A stretch of DNA of 64,000 nt from Opitutia bacterium ISCC 52 (GTDB taxonomy: Bacteria > Verrucomicrobiota > Verrucomicrobiia > Opitutales > UBA2995), in assembly GCA_014529675.2 (NCBI GenBank), contig CP076040.1, positions 186,001 to 250,000 on the forward strand, written 5' to 3'. This document shows positions 1 through 8,839 of the stretch, in pieces (positions within the stretch are counted from its first letter, which is position 1; the number at the start of each line of letters is the position of its first letter). The notes beneath the pieces were generated by a model, which saw nothing but the letters and a program-made list of their open reading frames with translations, was not told the DNA's origin and ran no database searches. Made by a program: the position numbers and the translations under genes.

Positions 1-315
1 CGGGGCAAAGGCGAAGTCTATGAAAAGGGAAAGTTTATCGGCGAAGCACGGCTTACGCAGGGCTCTTTCGGTCTTCAGTTGGGTTTCCAAGCCTACATCG
101 AAATCATTTTCTTTGAGAAGAAGTCCAATCTTTTGAACTTCAAGAAGAGCAAATTCGAGCTCAGTGCTCAGGCGAGTGCTGTTGCTGCCGCAGAAGGCGC
201 TGCGGCCAATGCCAAGTATGAGCATGGGGTCGCAATTTTCACGGTCGCCAAAGGCGGGCTCATGTATGAAGCCAGTGTGGGTGGGCAGAAATTTGAGTTC
301 ATTCCTGAAGACTAG
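1..315 (+). CDS. SYLF (Ysc84) domain lipid-binding protein, C-terminal part
   Basis: The frame is open from the first base of the window and stops at 313-315, so the start lies outside. The 104 visible residues run GKGEVYEKGKFIGEARLTQG then GLQLGFQAYIEIIFF, the pattern of the second half of the SYLF/DUF500 (Ysc84 actin-binding) domain, including the Glu-Ile-Ile-Phe-Phe strand and the later Ala-rich helix and VGGQKF end. Bacterial members are small secreted or periplasmic proteins thought to bind lipids; no reaction is known. The apparent TTG start at 79 is internal to the domain and is not the real start. Nothing in the next 140 bases suggests an operon with the following gene. Confidence 0.8.
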   Translation, partial: RGKGEVYEKGKFIGEARLTQGSFGLQLGFQAYIEIIFFEKKSNLLNFKKSKFELSAQASAVAAAEGAAANAKYEHGVAIFTVAKGGLMYEASVGGQKFEFIPED

Positions 316-458
316 GTTTTCTTAGTCTGGAAGCAGCACAGTCAAAGTGTTGCTGCTCAGAGCGTGCGTGTGTTCTGAAAAAAATGGGAAAACTCGCCAC
401 TCTTCCAGCTTTCTGGTGTCAATGAACATCCGATTTCCTACCTTTGTGTTTTGAATTC

Positions 459-1529
459 ATGTCCTCGGCTAAAAGCATCTCCTCACTTTTAATGCTGCTC
501 CTAAGCTCCGTCTGTTTAGTGGCTCAAGTTGTGCCCGTTCCAGATCGGAAAGATAGGAGTAATCCCTATTCCGGTAATCCGACTCAACTTCCAGGTGAAT
601 CGCTTGAAGAGGCCGAGGCTCGCGATTCCTTCGTTGATAATCGTGTTTATAGTGACCTCTTTGGGATCGGGCTTCCGTCATTCTTCCGAGAAGGGCAGTG
701 GCGGATCCGTTTGAATCCCAAGTTTGGTGATTTTTTTGACGACGAGTATGTTCGATTCCCACTTGGAGTTGAGTATAGCTTCAGCAACCACTTTGAAGGG
801 TTTCTGGGTGTTGGTACCTACTTTCCCAATCCTTTCAACAGTGGTGGAGATTGGGGCACCTACAACATGCGTGTGGGTGGTAAATACAGCTGGTGGGGCT
901 TTGCAGATTCGGAGAATAATTTATCAGTAGGTTTTGATTCTAAAATGCCTTGGTCTGACCCACCGATCGAAGTGGCCGATGGTTGGGCTCGACATGAGGT
1001 CTATGTTTCAGCAAGTCGCGAATTGAGCCAAGATCCCGCCAAGTTGGTTTATCTCAATATTGCTCATGAGTTTGTGGGAACGTCTCCCTTTGAGTCCAAT
1101 CCGATTAGTCCTCGACCGAAAGATCGCATATTTATTCGTCCAGGTATCATTTATTATCCCGGCGGTAATTTTCGCTATTCAGCAGAACTTGAATACCGCA
1201 CCAGTGCCTTGGATGGACGAACACCCAATCCTCTGGACTATGAAGAATGGGAAGGGACTCGAGAGTATACACGAGCCTTTGATAAGGTACATGAAGTGAT
1301 TTTTTCGCCAGGCATTACCTGGTTCCCAACCGACGAATTTCGGGAGGGATTTTTCGTTCCTGGAAACTGGGACGTCGGGGTGAAGCTCGACATTCCTATC
1401 ATTGAGGAAACGGATGAGAACATTGGTGTGTCTCTGCGCTTTCGCTGGTACTACGACTACGATCAGTACCTGAAAAACTATATCAAGAGCTGGTGGCCGA
1501 TCGGAAGAGGGGAAGAAAGACGTTACTAA
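459..1529 (+). CDS. Putative outer-membrane beta-barrel protein
   Basis: I do not recognise a named family. The ATG at 459 opens with MSSAKSISSLLMLLLSSVCLVAQ, a good signal peptide with cleavage near residue 23; a TTG at 444 would add five residues and is less likely. The mature part (about 333 residues) is rich in Trp, Tyr, Phe and Gly with alternating strands (for example GVEYSFSNHFEGFLGVGTYF and GVSLRFRWYYDYD), consistent with a transmembrane beta-barrel. The protein ends in a Tyr/Trp-rich segment but not a classical terminal Phe. It converges on the lipoprotein gene at 1526, overlapping it by three bases, so the two share a 3' junction. Localisation is inference from composition. Confidence 0.6.
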   Translation: MSSAKSISSLLMLLLSSVCLVAQVVPVPDRKDRSNPYSGNPTQLPGESLEEAEARDSFVDNRVYSDLFGIGLPSFFREGQWRIRLNPKFGDFFDDEYVRFPLGVEYSFSNHFEGFLGVGTYFPNPFNSGGDWGTYNMRVGGKYSWWGFADSENNLSVGFDSKMPWSDPPIEVADGWARHEVYVSASRELSQDPAKLVYLNIAHEFVGTSPFESNPISPRPKDRIFIRPGIIYYPGGNFRYSAELEYRTSALDGRTPNPLDYEEWEGTREYTRAFDKVHEVIFSPGITWFPTDEFREGFFVPGNWDVGVKLDIPIIEETDENIGVSLRFRWYYDYDQYLKNYIKSWWPIGRGEERRY

Positions 1530-2503
1530 CGATAGTCGCCGAGCTGAAAGCGATAGAAGGCGGGGTTGACCCAGATATCGACTGCTTCAACTTCCCAATC
1601 CGAATGCATGGCTTCCAACTTGTTCTTTTTCTCAGAGGCTTCCTCAGGCATCGACATCAGGTTGGTCCGGTATCCTTCGTAACGAACCAGTAGTAATGTC
1701 AATTGATTGCCGAATGAGTTGGGTTGAAAGGTTCGGTAAAAGGGTTGCCACCATGCATCGTGAATGAGGCCTGCCTCATCTTCGGTATCCTTCTTTGCGT
1801 ATCGCGTAACCAGGTCGTAAAATCGATCTACGTCCTCGGATGCTTCGAACTCGATACACAAGTCATGTTCTTGGGCAGTGACCAAGCGGTCGCCGTTGTT
1901 AAGCTGCACCAGTGGGACACTGGGTTCTCCCCAATCGTCTCTAAAAAGAAAGGCCGAACGCTTGTGCAAGAAACTTACTCGAGGCCTCATGCCTTCCGAA
2001 TAACAAAGCGCGTAAAGTTGACGAGCATGCTTGAGATCGTTGTGCCCGTAGAGAATCGTTTTTGCAGGGTCAAACTGTGGCCAGCGATTCTCTGGCATGA
2101 TGTTATAGCCCGTGGTGATTCGTTGTTCAATGGGTTGCGCCAATCGCTTCTCAAACGCATCGATGATGGGCTTATCTTTTTCCATCCAGTTTGGCTGCAT
2201 TGCCGTTTGCAAAAATTGTTGAATGGGATGGCTCGCCCATTGTTGAAGCATTTCTTGACGACTTCCATTGAGATCTAAGCTGCCCAAAACCGCTGCCGCT
2301 CTTCGCTCTTTCTCGCCCGCCTCTTTAAGCCTTGGAGGTGCAAACTGTTTCGTTTTTTCCTCATTAAAAGTCGCCGCGAGTTCGCTTAGTTCCATTTCCT
2401 CAAGGATGGCTGAGTAGTCCGGCTTCTCTGCGGCGCATCCAGATAATATCAGCCCAACGGTTACGGCTGAGAGAAAAAACCAAACTGAATCCTTAATGAG
2501 CAT
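1526..2503 (-). CDS. Lipoprotein of unknown function
   Basis: 325 residues starting MLIKDSVWFFLSAVTVGLILSGCAAEKP; LSGC is a clean lipobox, so the mature protein should be lipid-anchored at Cys-23. The rest has no family I recognise. It is acidic/charged and Trp-rich, with a segment around residues 125-190 (NRWPQFDPAKTILYGHNDLKH) and a C-terminus that reads like a soluble alpha/beta domain. It lies alone on the minus strand, 239 bases downstream of the M32 carboxypeptidase gene of the same strand, with an inverted repeat between them, so cotranscription is doubtful. Its stop overlaps the stop of the convergent beta-barrel gene. Confidence 0.7.
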   Translation of the reverse strand: MLIKDSVWFFLSAVTVGLILSGCAAEKPDYSAILEEMELSELAATFNEEKTKQFAPPRLKEAGEKERRAAAVLGSLDLNGSRQEMLQQWASHPIQQFLQTAMQPNWMEKDKPIIDAFEKRLAQPIEQRITTGYNIMPENRWPQFDPAKTILYGHNDLKHARQLYALCYSEGMRPRVSFLHKRSAFLFRDDWGEPSVPLVQLNNGDRLVTAQEHDLCIEFEASEDVDRFYDLVTRYAKKDTEDEAGLIHDAWWQPFYRTFQPNSFGNQLTLLLVRYEGYRTNLMSMPEEASEKKNKLEAMHSDWEVEAVDIWVNPAFYRFQLGDYR

Positions 2504-2567
2504 TTTTGTTTTCTATCTCAATACTGAGCATGAGCAAGGATGGGTTTTTCTTCGTCTCTGATTTATT

Positions 2568-2649
2568 AACTACGAAATGCGCGAAAATACGCAAAAATAG
2601 TAGTACTTAGGACAGAGGTTTTTCGCATGGGTTTGCGCATTTCGTAGTT
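2568..2649. repeat. Palindromic intergenic element (15-bp arms)
   Basis: A 15-base arm at 2568-2582 (AACTACGAAATGCGC) is repeated exactly in inverted orientation at 2635-2649. The interior also matches imperfectly: GAAAATACGCAAAAA on the left against AAACCCATGCGAAAAA read back from the right. The arm itself carries the short 'ACGAAA/GCGAAA/CGCAAA' periodicity seen in dispersed non-coding repeats of several environmental bacteria. It sits between two minus-strand genes. It could act as a transcription terminator by structure, but it has no T tract on the coding side; a MITE-like or REPIN-like repeat is the better guess. Confidence 0.6.
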
Positions 2650-2742
2650 GTTATAAACTGACTTATCTCAATTTCGGAGTTCCGAGGAGCAAAGCGACGA
2701 CAAGACCGGGCTGCGCAGCAGAACCGGAACCAGAGGAAGGTC

Positions 2743-4239
2743 TTAGGTATACAGAGGCACGTATCGATCTTTCAAATACCGTATGAGGAAACTTGGGTCG
2801 ATGGGGTTGCCGGTCACTCGGGTGACGAGGTCCTCTGTGTCGTAGAGCTTGCCATGTTGGTGGATGCGATCGCGGAGCCAACTGAGCAGACGATCAAATT
2901 TACCTTGCGCGAAATCGGTTGAGAGGTCGGGGATTTCTTCGAGAACTTTATACCAGAGCTGAGCAGCGATCATGTTGCCAAGGCAGTAGCTTGGAAAGTA
3001 GCCGAACATACCGCCGGACCAGTGGACATCTTGAAGCACGCCTTCCTTGTCGGATGTGGGTTTCAGCCCGATAATCTCCTGACTCAGGCGGTTCCATTCA
3101 GCTGGTAAATCGTCCACCTCAAGTTCTCCGGCCAGGAGTTTCTTTTCCAGCTCGAACCGAAGGATGATGTGCAGGTTGTAAGTGACTTCATCAGAATCAA
3201 CTCGGATAGGGCAGAGGGTGACTGCGTTGACTGCGAGGTAGAGATCGTCGGAGCTGAGATCAGCGAGTTGATCCGGAAAGGTGTCCCGATACTTGGGCTC
3301 AAAGAATTGCCAGAACTCACGGCTCCGTGAAACTTGGTTTTCCCAAAGTCTACTTTGTGATTCGTGGATGCCCATGCCGACAGCCTGCCCGAGTGCGTTG
3401 TGCAACTGATCGAGGGGTAGGCCTTGTTCGTATAGGCCATGGCCTGTTTCGTGGATTGAGCTGAATAGAGAGTCGAGTGGCACATCCTCATGGAAACGTG
3501 TTGTGAGCCGAGTATCGGCTGCGTTGCCGGAACAGAATGGGTGTACGGCTACGTCGAAGCGGCCGCGCTTGAAATCAAAACCCAGGGTTACATTGACCTC
3601 CTTGAGGAAGGTTTCCTGCTTATCAATTGCGAAGCCGCGAAGCTTTTCGGTTCGGGCTTTGATAGGGGAGTCGAGTATAGTGTGCGCCAGCGGAACCAAC
3701 TCCGCCTTCAGCTTTCCAAACAGACCTTCGATGGTCTCGGCGTTCATGCCAGGATCGAAAAGATCAATTTGGTAGTCGTAGGGTTTGTCGCCGTGTCCGA
3801 GTAGCTCAGCTCCCCGGATGGCCATTTCTACCTGGCGTTTTAAAAATGGAGCAAAGGCACCGAAGTCGTTGTTCTCCCGCGCCTGGACCCAGGCATGGTA
3901 AGCCTCCGAATCGAGCTTCGCTTTTTCTGTTACGTACTCGGTGGGCAAGCGGGTAGCACGGTCGTAGTCTTTGCGCGTATGCTTTACGACGGCTTGTTCC
4001 GCGGGATCCAGAGAATCCCAATCCTTTTCCAAATCTTGTAGAAGCGATTCTATTGCCTGGTCGGATGCCAGCTCGTGATGGAGTTCACTGAGTGTGGCCA
4101 TTTGTTGGGCACGTTGAGCAGCACTATCGGGAGGTAAATTAACTTGTTCATCCCAGCCTAGAAGTCCTAGCACGCTGGCCAGGTGGTGTTGCTTTTCCTG
4201 CTTTTCCAGAAGGTTCTTTATCGAAGGGTGATTCAGCAT
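2743..4239 (-). CDS. Carboxypeptidase, peptidase family M32
   Basis: 498 residues, the normal length for M32 (thermostable carboxypeptidase Taq type). The zinc-binding HEXXH is present as HETGH near residue 261 in SSIHETGHGLYEQG, followed by the family hallmark HESQSRLWEN about 30 residues later and DVHWSGGMFGYFPSYCLGN near residue 415. These enzymes remove C-terminal residues from peptides in the cytoplasm in a metal-dependent way; no signal peptide is visible. The start MLNHPSIKNLLEKQEKQHHLASVLGLLGWDEQ matches the usual N-terminus. The gene is single, 50 bases downstream of the minus-strand membrane-protein gene at 4290, so the two may be cotranscribed. Confidence 0.95.
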   Translation of the reverse strand: MLNHPSIKNLLEKQEKQHHLASVLGLLGWDEQVNLPPDSAAQRAQQMATLSELHHELASDQAIESLLQDLEKDWDSLDPAEQAVVKHTRKDYDRATRLPTEYVTEKAKLDSEAYHAWVQARENNDFGAFAPFLKRQVEMAIRGAELLGHGDKPYDYQIDLFDPGMNAETIEGLFGKLKAELVPLAHTILDSPIKARTEKLRGFAIDKQETFLKEVNVTLGFDFKRGRFDVAVHPFCSGNAADTRLTTRFHEDVPLDSLFSSIHETGHGLYEQGLPLDQLHNALGQAVGMGIHESQSRLWENQVSRSREFWQFFEPKYRDTFPDQLADLSSDDLYLAVNAVTLCPIRVDSDEVTYNLHIILRFELEKKLLAGELEVDDLPAEWNRLSQEIIGLKPTSDKEGVLQDVHWSGGMFGYFPSYCLGNMIAAQLWYKVLEEIPDLSTDFAQGKFDRLLSWLRDRIHQHGKLYDTEDLVTRVTGNPIDPSFLIRYLKDRYVPLYT

Positions 4240-4289
4240 AGAGGAAAGTGTGCAGGCGAATCTCGCTGCATCAAGTTCATCCTCTTCCG

Positions 4290-4871
4290 CTAATCAGAAA
4301 CCATCGCGAGTTTGTCTGGGAAAAGGTAGTGGTAGACCATCACGGATTTGGCATATTTTACGACGGTCATTTGGCCGGGTACGTTTTCGTAAACCACTCT
4401 ATATTCTCCATCAATATTGCGTCGCTTTAGCTGCCAATCCTCCTCTCGCGCATAGACCTTGAGAGCTCTCCCTTCAATATGGTCTCTGATCAATTCGTCG
4501 GACGTCGCAAAGGCTACACGAGCGACCTTTTCCTCATGGTAGTGAATTTCCAAAGTAACGGGATCGAATTCCCAGTAGTAGAGCTCTTCCTCTTCCCTAT
4601 AGGGTGTTTTGGAATGAGGTTCTCCGAGGATTTCTGTAGCTCGCTTAGGAGTCATATAGAAATAGTTGAGGACAATCCCCTTGCTTTGTTTCGTAAAGGC
4701 ATCGGACACCAGATTCCCCACTTTAAAGCGGGGTGCCATGTAAACTAAGCTCAGCCCGATTAATATAAACAGACCCATGAGAACCCTTAACTCACCGAAT
4801 TTTGAGCGTTGCTTGGAACTGCCTTTTAGAGACTGAAAACGAACTTTGGCTGAAGACACGGCAATATTCAT
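4290..4871 (-). CDS. Single-pass membrane protein with BamE/SmpA-like domain
   Basis: 193 residues. A basic N-terminus (about 28 residues) is followed by one hydrophobic segment at about 30-47 (VLMGLFILIGLSLVYMAP) and a roughly 145-residue outer domain. That domain contains ATEILGEPHSKTPY followed by EELYYWEFDPVTLEIHYHEEKVARV, which resembles the 'G-x-P...W-x-Y...V-x-F-x-x-G-x-V' pattern of small BamE/SmpA-like lipoproteins, but here it is anchored by a helix. The resemblance is weak and the function is not known. The 304 bases upstream should hold its promoter. Confidence 0.55.
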   Translation of the reverse strand: MNIAVSSAKVRFQSLKGSSKQRSKFGELRVLMGLFILIGLSLVYMAPRFKVGNLVSDAFTKQSKGIVLNYFYMTPKRATEILGEPHSKTPYREEEELYYWEFDPVTLEIHYHEEKVARVAFATSDELIRDHIEGRALKVYAREEDWQLKRRNIDGEYRVVYENVPGQMTVVKYAKSVMVYHYLFPDKLAMVSD

Positions 4872-5175
4872 ATGATGCGTGGAGTTATTCGGAAATCTCT
4901 AAATGAAGATTCTTCCCATAGCTGTTATTCTAAATTCGAAAGTAGGTCTTAGCTCAGATCCTCGCTTTTCCGTTCTTTCACGGAGACCGCTCAATTCTCT
5001 GCAATCAAGCTAAAGGATTGGGAAGTAAGGAAACCCGATGCCTGCGATGGAAAGGCTAATAACTATAATCAAAGCTGGTTCCCAGTTTTCTCGAAAATAT
5101 ATCAGAAAATACCAATCCCACAAATGGAGGTAGCACGGACCTTTCTAATCCTGCTTTGGTCGTGGCTGGCTATTT
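4872..5175. other. Intergenic stretch without a recognisable gene
   Basis: 304 bases between the 3' end of the Bat operon (minus strand, ending at 5176) and the start of the membrane-protein gene at 4871, which faces the same way. It must contain the end of the Bat transcript and the promoter of that gene. I see no clear hairpin with a T tract, no repeat and no coding pattern. Confidence 0.5.
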
Positions 5176-5919
5176 TTACTGCCACACTTTCCCAATGGCC
5201 GCATCCTTTACCCAGCCTTCCTGCTTATCGGGTGTGCGGATGTAGTGGTAGGGTTCGTGGGTCTCGAGAACTTCAACCCAGGTACCGTTGGAAAGGGTGT
5301 TTAAACTGTTGGCTGATTCGGTGGGGGCGACGCGTAAGCCGGTATCAGGAATCAGGACGAGGCCACGGGAGAAATCCTGTTTCCATATCAACGCCCCTGT
5401 GATCGACATGAGCATGAGCGGAATTGCCAGGTAAAGACCTAGAGTCGGAATCGGAGACAATTTCGGTGCATACCAGATGAGGAGACCACAGACGATAATG
5501 GCTCCGGATCCGATCATCAAAAGCAGCAGCCAGGTATTGACTGGCAGGGTGTAGGCGAATTCTTGGGCGATCGAGTATTGCGGGCGTTCGAGGTCGGACT
5601 GATCAATGATCTTTTGCAAGTTGGCCAGCACATCCGGGTTGCCGGGTTCCAGAGTCAGGGCACGTTCGTAGGCGAGCAATGCTGCGGGGAAATCTTGCAA
5701 CTGGTAGTAGGCATTCCCCAGATTGAAAAGTAATGCCAGGCTGGATTTTTCGGAACTTGAAAAGGCTTTTTGGTAGGCCTCCACGGCATCCTCGTATCGT
5801 TCATCGGCAAAGGCTGCATTGCCTTCGCTGAAGAGGTTTTGCAGATCCTCAGTCTGGCCGTAAGCCAAGTGGACCGTCAAAGAAAGGAAGCTAGCTACTA
5901 GAAAACGACGGACGATCAT
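5176..5919 (-). CDS. batE: TPR and SH3 domain membrane protein, BatE-like
   Basis: 247 residues: signal peptide (about 1-21, ending AYGQ), three TPR-like helical pairs at about 24-105 (NAAFADERYEDAVEAYQKAF, LLFNLGNAYYQLQDFPAALL, ALTLEPGNPDVLANLQ), two hydrophobic helices at about 128-175, and a bacterial SH3 domain at about 185-245 (LVLIPDTGLRVAPTESANSL, EGWVKDAAIGKVW). This is the organisation of BatE at the end of Bat operons. The Bat proteins act together at the inner membrane; their biochemical role is not settled. The start ATG overlaps the end of batD by four bases, so translation is coupled. It is the last gene of the operon. Confidence 0.8.
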   Translation of the reverse strand: MIVRRFLVASFLSLTVHLAYGQTEDLQNLFSEGNAAFADERYEDAVEAYQKAFSSSEKSSLALLFNLGNAYYQLQDFPAALLAYERALTLEPGNPDVLANLQKIIDQSDLERPQYSIAQEFAYTLPVNTWLLLLMIGSGAIIVCGLLIWYAPKLSPIPTLGLYLAIPLMLMSITGALIWKQDFSRGLVLIPDTGLRVAPTESANSLNTLSNGTWVEVLETHEPYHYIRTPDKQEGWVKDAAIGKVWQ

Positions 5920-7736
5920 TTCTTCTTACCAAGCTGGCGTAAAATTGACTCCAGCTCTAACTCCTCCTTTTCAAGTGCTCCAACCGGGGCCGCATTTCCT
6001 GAGTAACGCAATACATCCACCTTGGCAAAGAATGCTTGAATGGATTGCTTGATGGTATCGTCCCCTAGTGCGGGAACCCATAATGCACCGATGTCTTTTT
6101 CGGTGATCGATTCTGGGTTACATCCTAACTGGCGTGCCAGGGCTACTTGCAATACTCGGCAGCCTGCTTGGTAGAATGCGTGAGTCTCATTGTCATTGCG
6201 TGCTTTCTGTAAATCCTTGCGGTGCTGCGCCATTTTTTGATCCAGCTCTTTCAGTCGAATACGTTCCTTGTCATTTTGAGAGGAATGACGGCTACGTCTT
6301 ATAAGAAACGCCAATCCGAGAATCCCAAGGGGAGCAATGACTCCTGCGGCGAGTGTATTTTGCACACGGGCCAGAGTGGGGGGGGTTACCGTGCTGCCCA
6401 AGGATACTTTGATGGGCAGGAAAGTATCTCCTTGGCCTTGAGACGGATTGCGGAAAGACAGTTGAGGCGTTTGAGTCTGCGGAGTTGGTAAGCTTTGTTG
6501 GGCTGCAGCTTTAATGGAAACTGGAATGACCGGCGTATTCATCTCCGAATACATGCCCGTTCTTGGATTGAAATAGGAGAATGGGATTTGCGGAACCAGA
6601 TTGATGTCTGCTGAGAGCGGAATCACCACGTATTCAAATTGCTTATTTCCGGAATAACCTTGTGTGTCGAGTTGCTCATCGAGCACGCGAGGCGGGTAGG
6701 TCTTGAATTGATCGTTTTCGGGAAAGTCTGGAGGACCCATTTGGGAAAAGTTACCCTCCCCTTCGATTCCAATTTTCAAGGTGATGGGATCTCCTTCTGA
6801 GAGGTCAGTGACATCTGCGGTGGCTGTCACGTTGAATTCCCCTATGGCGCCATTGAAACTGGCTGGCCTTCCTTCTTGCGGTAGCCCTTCGATCGTGATC
6901 TCGGCTGGCTCGCTTTCTGCCAGAATCTCTGTGTCATTGTAACGTCCGAACATGCTGTCGAAGAAAGGATCGTTAAATGCGCTGAAAGGATCTGACCGCG
7001 AACTGCGTCGGCTCTCAGGGATTCGGAGCACGTGTGCGGCTTTAAACTTAAGTGTTTGTGTCCCGGCTTTGACTGGAGTGATGCCGATCTTCCAAAGGTA
7101 GACATCGTAGTAGCGTCCATTTTTTACCGAACGGGTAATCTGTGGCTGTGTGTCGATCGGCGTTATACTAAATGCGTCGCCTTCGATTTGCGGTAGCCCT
7201 TTGTTGGGGAAAGTTGCCTGATTGAGCATGATCATTCTCAACTCAGAAGAAATGGTTTCGCCCACGTAGACATTGCGCTCTGGCAAATCAAATTCGAGCC
7301 AGGCAACTTCTTTGAGATCAATACCTGCCTCGGCCTGCTCGACCACTTCGATATCAATTTGCTCTGTGTTGTACGGCTTGCCATCGACAAAGATGGTTAG
7401 TGGAGAAATACGGAACTTACCTACCCTTTGAGGCTTCACCTGAAAGACATGAGTAATACTCACCGTCGTTTTCCCGTTCACATTCATAAACTGCGTATTG
7501 GGACCGCGGTAGGCGAATTCCATATACTCGTTACTTTCAATGGTTGGGGGCTCCGACTGTTGGCTGCCTTCAATGGTAATCTTCAGTTGTGCCGATTGTC
7601 CCAAGACCACAGGATTGGGCTCAACGACCGCACTCGCGTTGACCTGAGCCAACAAGGAATTTGCGGACATAGCGAAGGCCGGCAACAGGAACCATGCCAG
7701 CTGCTTCGTATTCAAGGCCTTTATGCTTATTCTCAT
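5916..7736 (-). CDS. batD: BatD family oxygen-tolerance protein
   Basis: 606 residues. A signal peptide (about 1-31, ending SANSLLAQ) leads into a long periplasmic region of immunoglobulin-like beta domains (NASAVVEPNPVVLGQSAQLK at the front; VYVGETISSELRMIMLNQ around residue 155; ATADVTDLSEGDPITLKIGI around residue 310). A transmembrane helix lies near residue 465 (VIAPLGILGLAFLIRR), followed by a basic coiled stretch and a cytoplasmic helical domain containing GCNPESITEKDIGALW. This is the standard BatD layout. It lies between the BatC-like repeat protein and batE, overlapping batE by four bases. Confidence 0.9.
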   Translation of the reverse strand: MRISIKALNTKQLAWFLLPAFAMSANSLLAQVNASAVVEPNPVVLGQSAQLKITIEGSQQSEPPTIESNEYMEFAYRGPNTQFMNVNGKTTVSITHVFQVKPQRVGKFRISPLTIFVDGKPYNTEQIDIEVVEQAEAGIDLKEVAWLEFDLPERNVYVGETISSELRMIMLNQATFPNKGLPQIEGDAFSITPIDTQPQITRSVKNGRYYDVYLWKIGITPVKAGTQTLKFKAAHVLRIPESRRSSRSDPFSAFNDPFFDSMFGRYNDTEILAESEPAEITIEGLPQEGRPASFNGAIGEFNVTATADVTDLSEGDPITLKIGIEGEGNFSQMGPPDFPENDQFKTYPPRVLDEQLDTQGYSGNKQFEYVVIPLSADINLVPQIPFSYFNPRTGMYSEMNTPVIPVSIKAAAQQSLPTPQTQTPQLSFRNPSQGQGDTFLPIKVSLGSTVTPPTLARVQNTLAAGVIAPLGILGLAFLIRRSRHSSQNDKERIRLKELDQKMAQHRKDLQKARNDNETHAFYQAGCRVLQVALARQLGCNPESITEKDIGALWVPALGDDTIKQSIQAFFAKVDVLRYSGNAAPVGALEKEELELESILRQLGKKK

Positions 7737-7789
7737 AGGGAAATTGAACTGTCGAGAAAGAGGGTCATTCCAAAGTCAAACTAGCTGGA

Positions 7790-8839
7790 TTACCAATCCT
7801 TTTTATTGTCCTTCTTCTGATCGTTAGGATTTACGATGAAGAGAGGGAGTTTCTTTTCGTCGCCTTCCATGGCTTCCAGTAGGCGTGCAGCTTCCTCCGG
7901 TGTCATTTGCAGAGGCATAGGTTGCTCACCGCCAGGAGTTTCTTCCTCCTCATTCGGGTCCTGAGGTTGTTCTTCCTCACCGCCTTGGTCCTCCTCGTCT
8001 TCGCCCTCCTCGGGCTCTTCAGGTTCCTGAGGTTCTTCCTCTTCCTGATTTGGATCTTGGGGCTCTTCCTCTTGGTCGCCCTCATCTTCTTGGCCTTCGT
8101 TGGGATTCTGTTCGTCCTGGTTAGGATCCTGCTGATCTTCCTTTTGATCCTGGTCTTGTTGATCTTCGTTCTGATCTTGGTTGTCGTTCTGGTCCTCGTT
8201 CTGGTCTTCGTTTTGATCCTCGTTCTGATCTTCGTTTTGGTCTTGGTTCTGGTCCTGATTTTCGTTTTCGAATCGGGCTACGATGTCGTGGTCGCCATCG
8301 GCTATGATGGTTGTTTCCGGGTTTTCTTTCTCTTCCTCGCGGATGCCTTTCCCTTCCCAACCGAGGAACTTAAATCCATCATTAGGCTTAACAGAAAGAG
8401 AGACCTCCGTTCCGTCCGGGTAATCTCCGCCTCCTTTGACCTTACCTGCTTCTTTGTTGTCCGGCGCGGCAATGACATTCCAAATGCGGTTATAGTGAGC
8501 TTTGATGCTCACATGATCGTCCATGGTTACGAATGTCTTGGCTTCCTCTAGATTAGCAATCTGCTCACCTTCCCAACGCTCAAATTCGAATCCAGGATTG
8601 GGCACCACTTCGATTTGGGCATAGGAACCTGGTTTATATGAATCCTGACCAAACAGAGTTCCTTCCCAGGTCGTAGCGCCTCGATTCCTACTTTGTTCAA
8701 TGGCTTCTTCCATGGGTAGCTCGATTGCGGGCACGGCTGGTTGTTGTTGGGCGTTCGCAAAGGGAGCCGTAAGGAGGCTTCCTAGGAGGATACTTCCAAG
8801 CAGGTATCTAAAATGGGAGACTGTCCTACTGCTTCTCAT
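7790..8839 (-). CDS. BatC-like secreted protein with InlB-type repeats and acidic low-complexity tract
   Basis: 349 residues. The signal peptide ends near residue 30 (APFANAQQQ). Two InlB-like beta repeats follow at about 60-190, each with a 'GF-x-F-x-x-WEG' core (NPGFEFERWEGEQI; NDGFKFLGWEGKGI). Residues about 193-310 are almost only Asp, Glu, Asn, Gln and Pro. The C-terminus carries MTPEEAARLLEAMEGDEKK, which resembles the 'ARLLxALExDE' motif at the end of BatC proteins. BatC normally pairs a D/N/Q-rich tract and this motif with TPRs; here TPRs are absent and InlB-type repeats stand in. The start overlaps the end of batB by 14 bases. Possible role: extracytoplasmic partner of BatA/BatB (inference from context). 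Confidence 0.75.
   Translation of the reverse strand: MRSSRTVSHFRYLLGSILLGSLLTAPFANAQQQPAVPAIELPMEEAIEQSRNRGATTWEGTLFGQDSYKPGSYAQIEVVPNPGFEFERWEGEQIANLEEAKTFVTMDDHVSIKAHYNRIWNVIAAPDNKEAGKVKGGGDYPDGTEVSLSVKPNDGFKFLGWEGKGIREEEKENPETTIIADGDHDIVARFENENQDQNQDQNEDQNEDQNEDQNEDQNDNQDQNEDQQDQDQKEDQQDPNQDEQNPNEGQEDEGDQEEEPQDPNQEEEEPQEPEEPEEGEDEEDQGGEEEQPQDPNEEEETPGGEQPMPLQMTPEEAARLLEAMEGDEKKLPLFIVNPNDQKKDNKKDW

Noticed and set aside
469-762. 97-residue minus-strand frame
   Set aside because: Lies wholly inside the beta-barrel gene, without family match or ribosome binding site.
7907-8551. Long open frame of almost only Leu, Val, Phe and Ile on the plus strand
   Set aside because: It is the complement of the acidic Asp/Glu/Asn/Gln tract of the BatC-like gene on the minus strand; composition, not a membrane protein.
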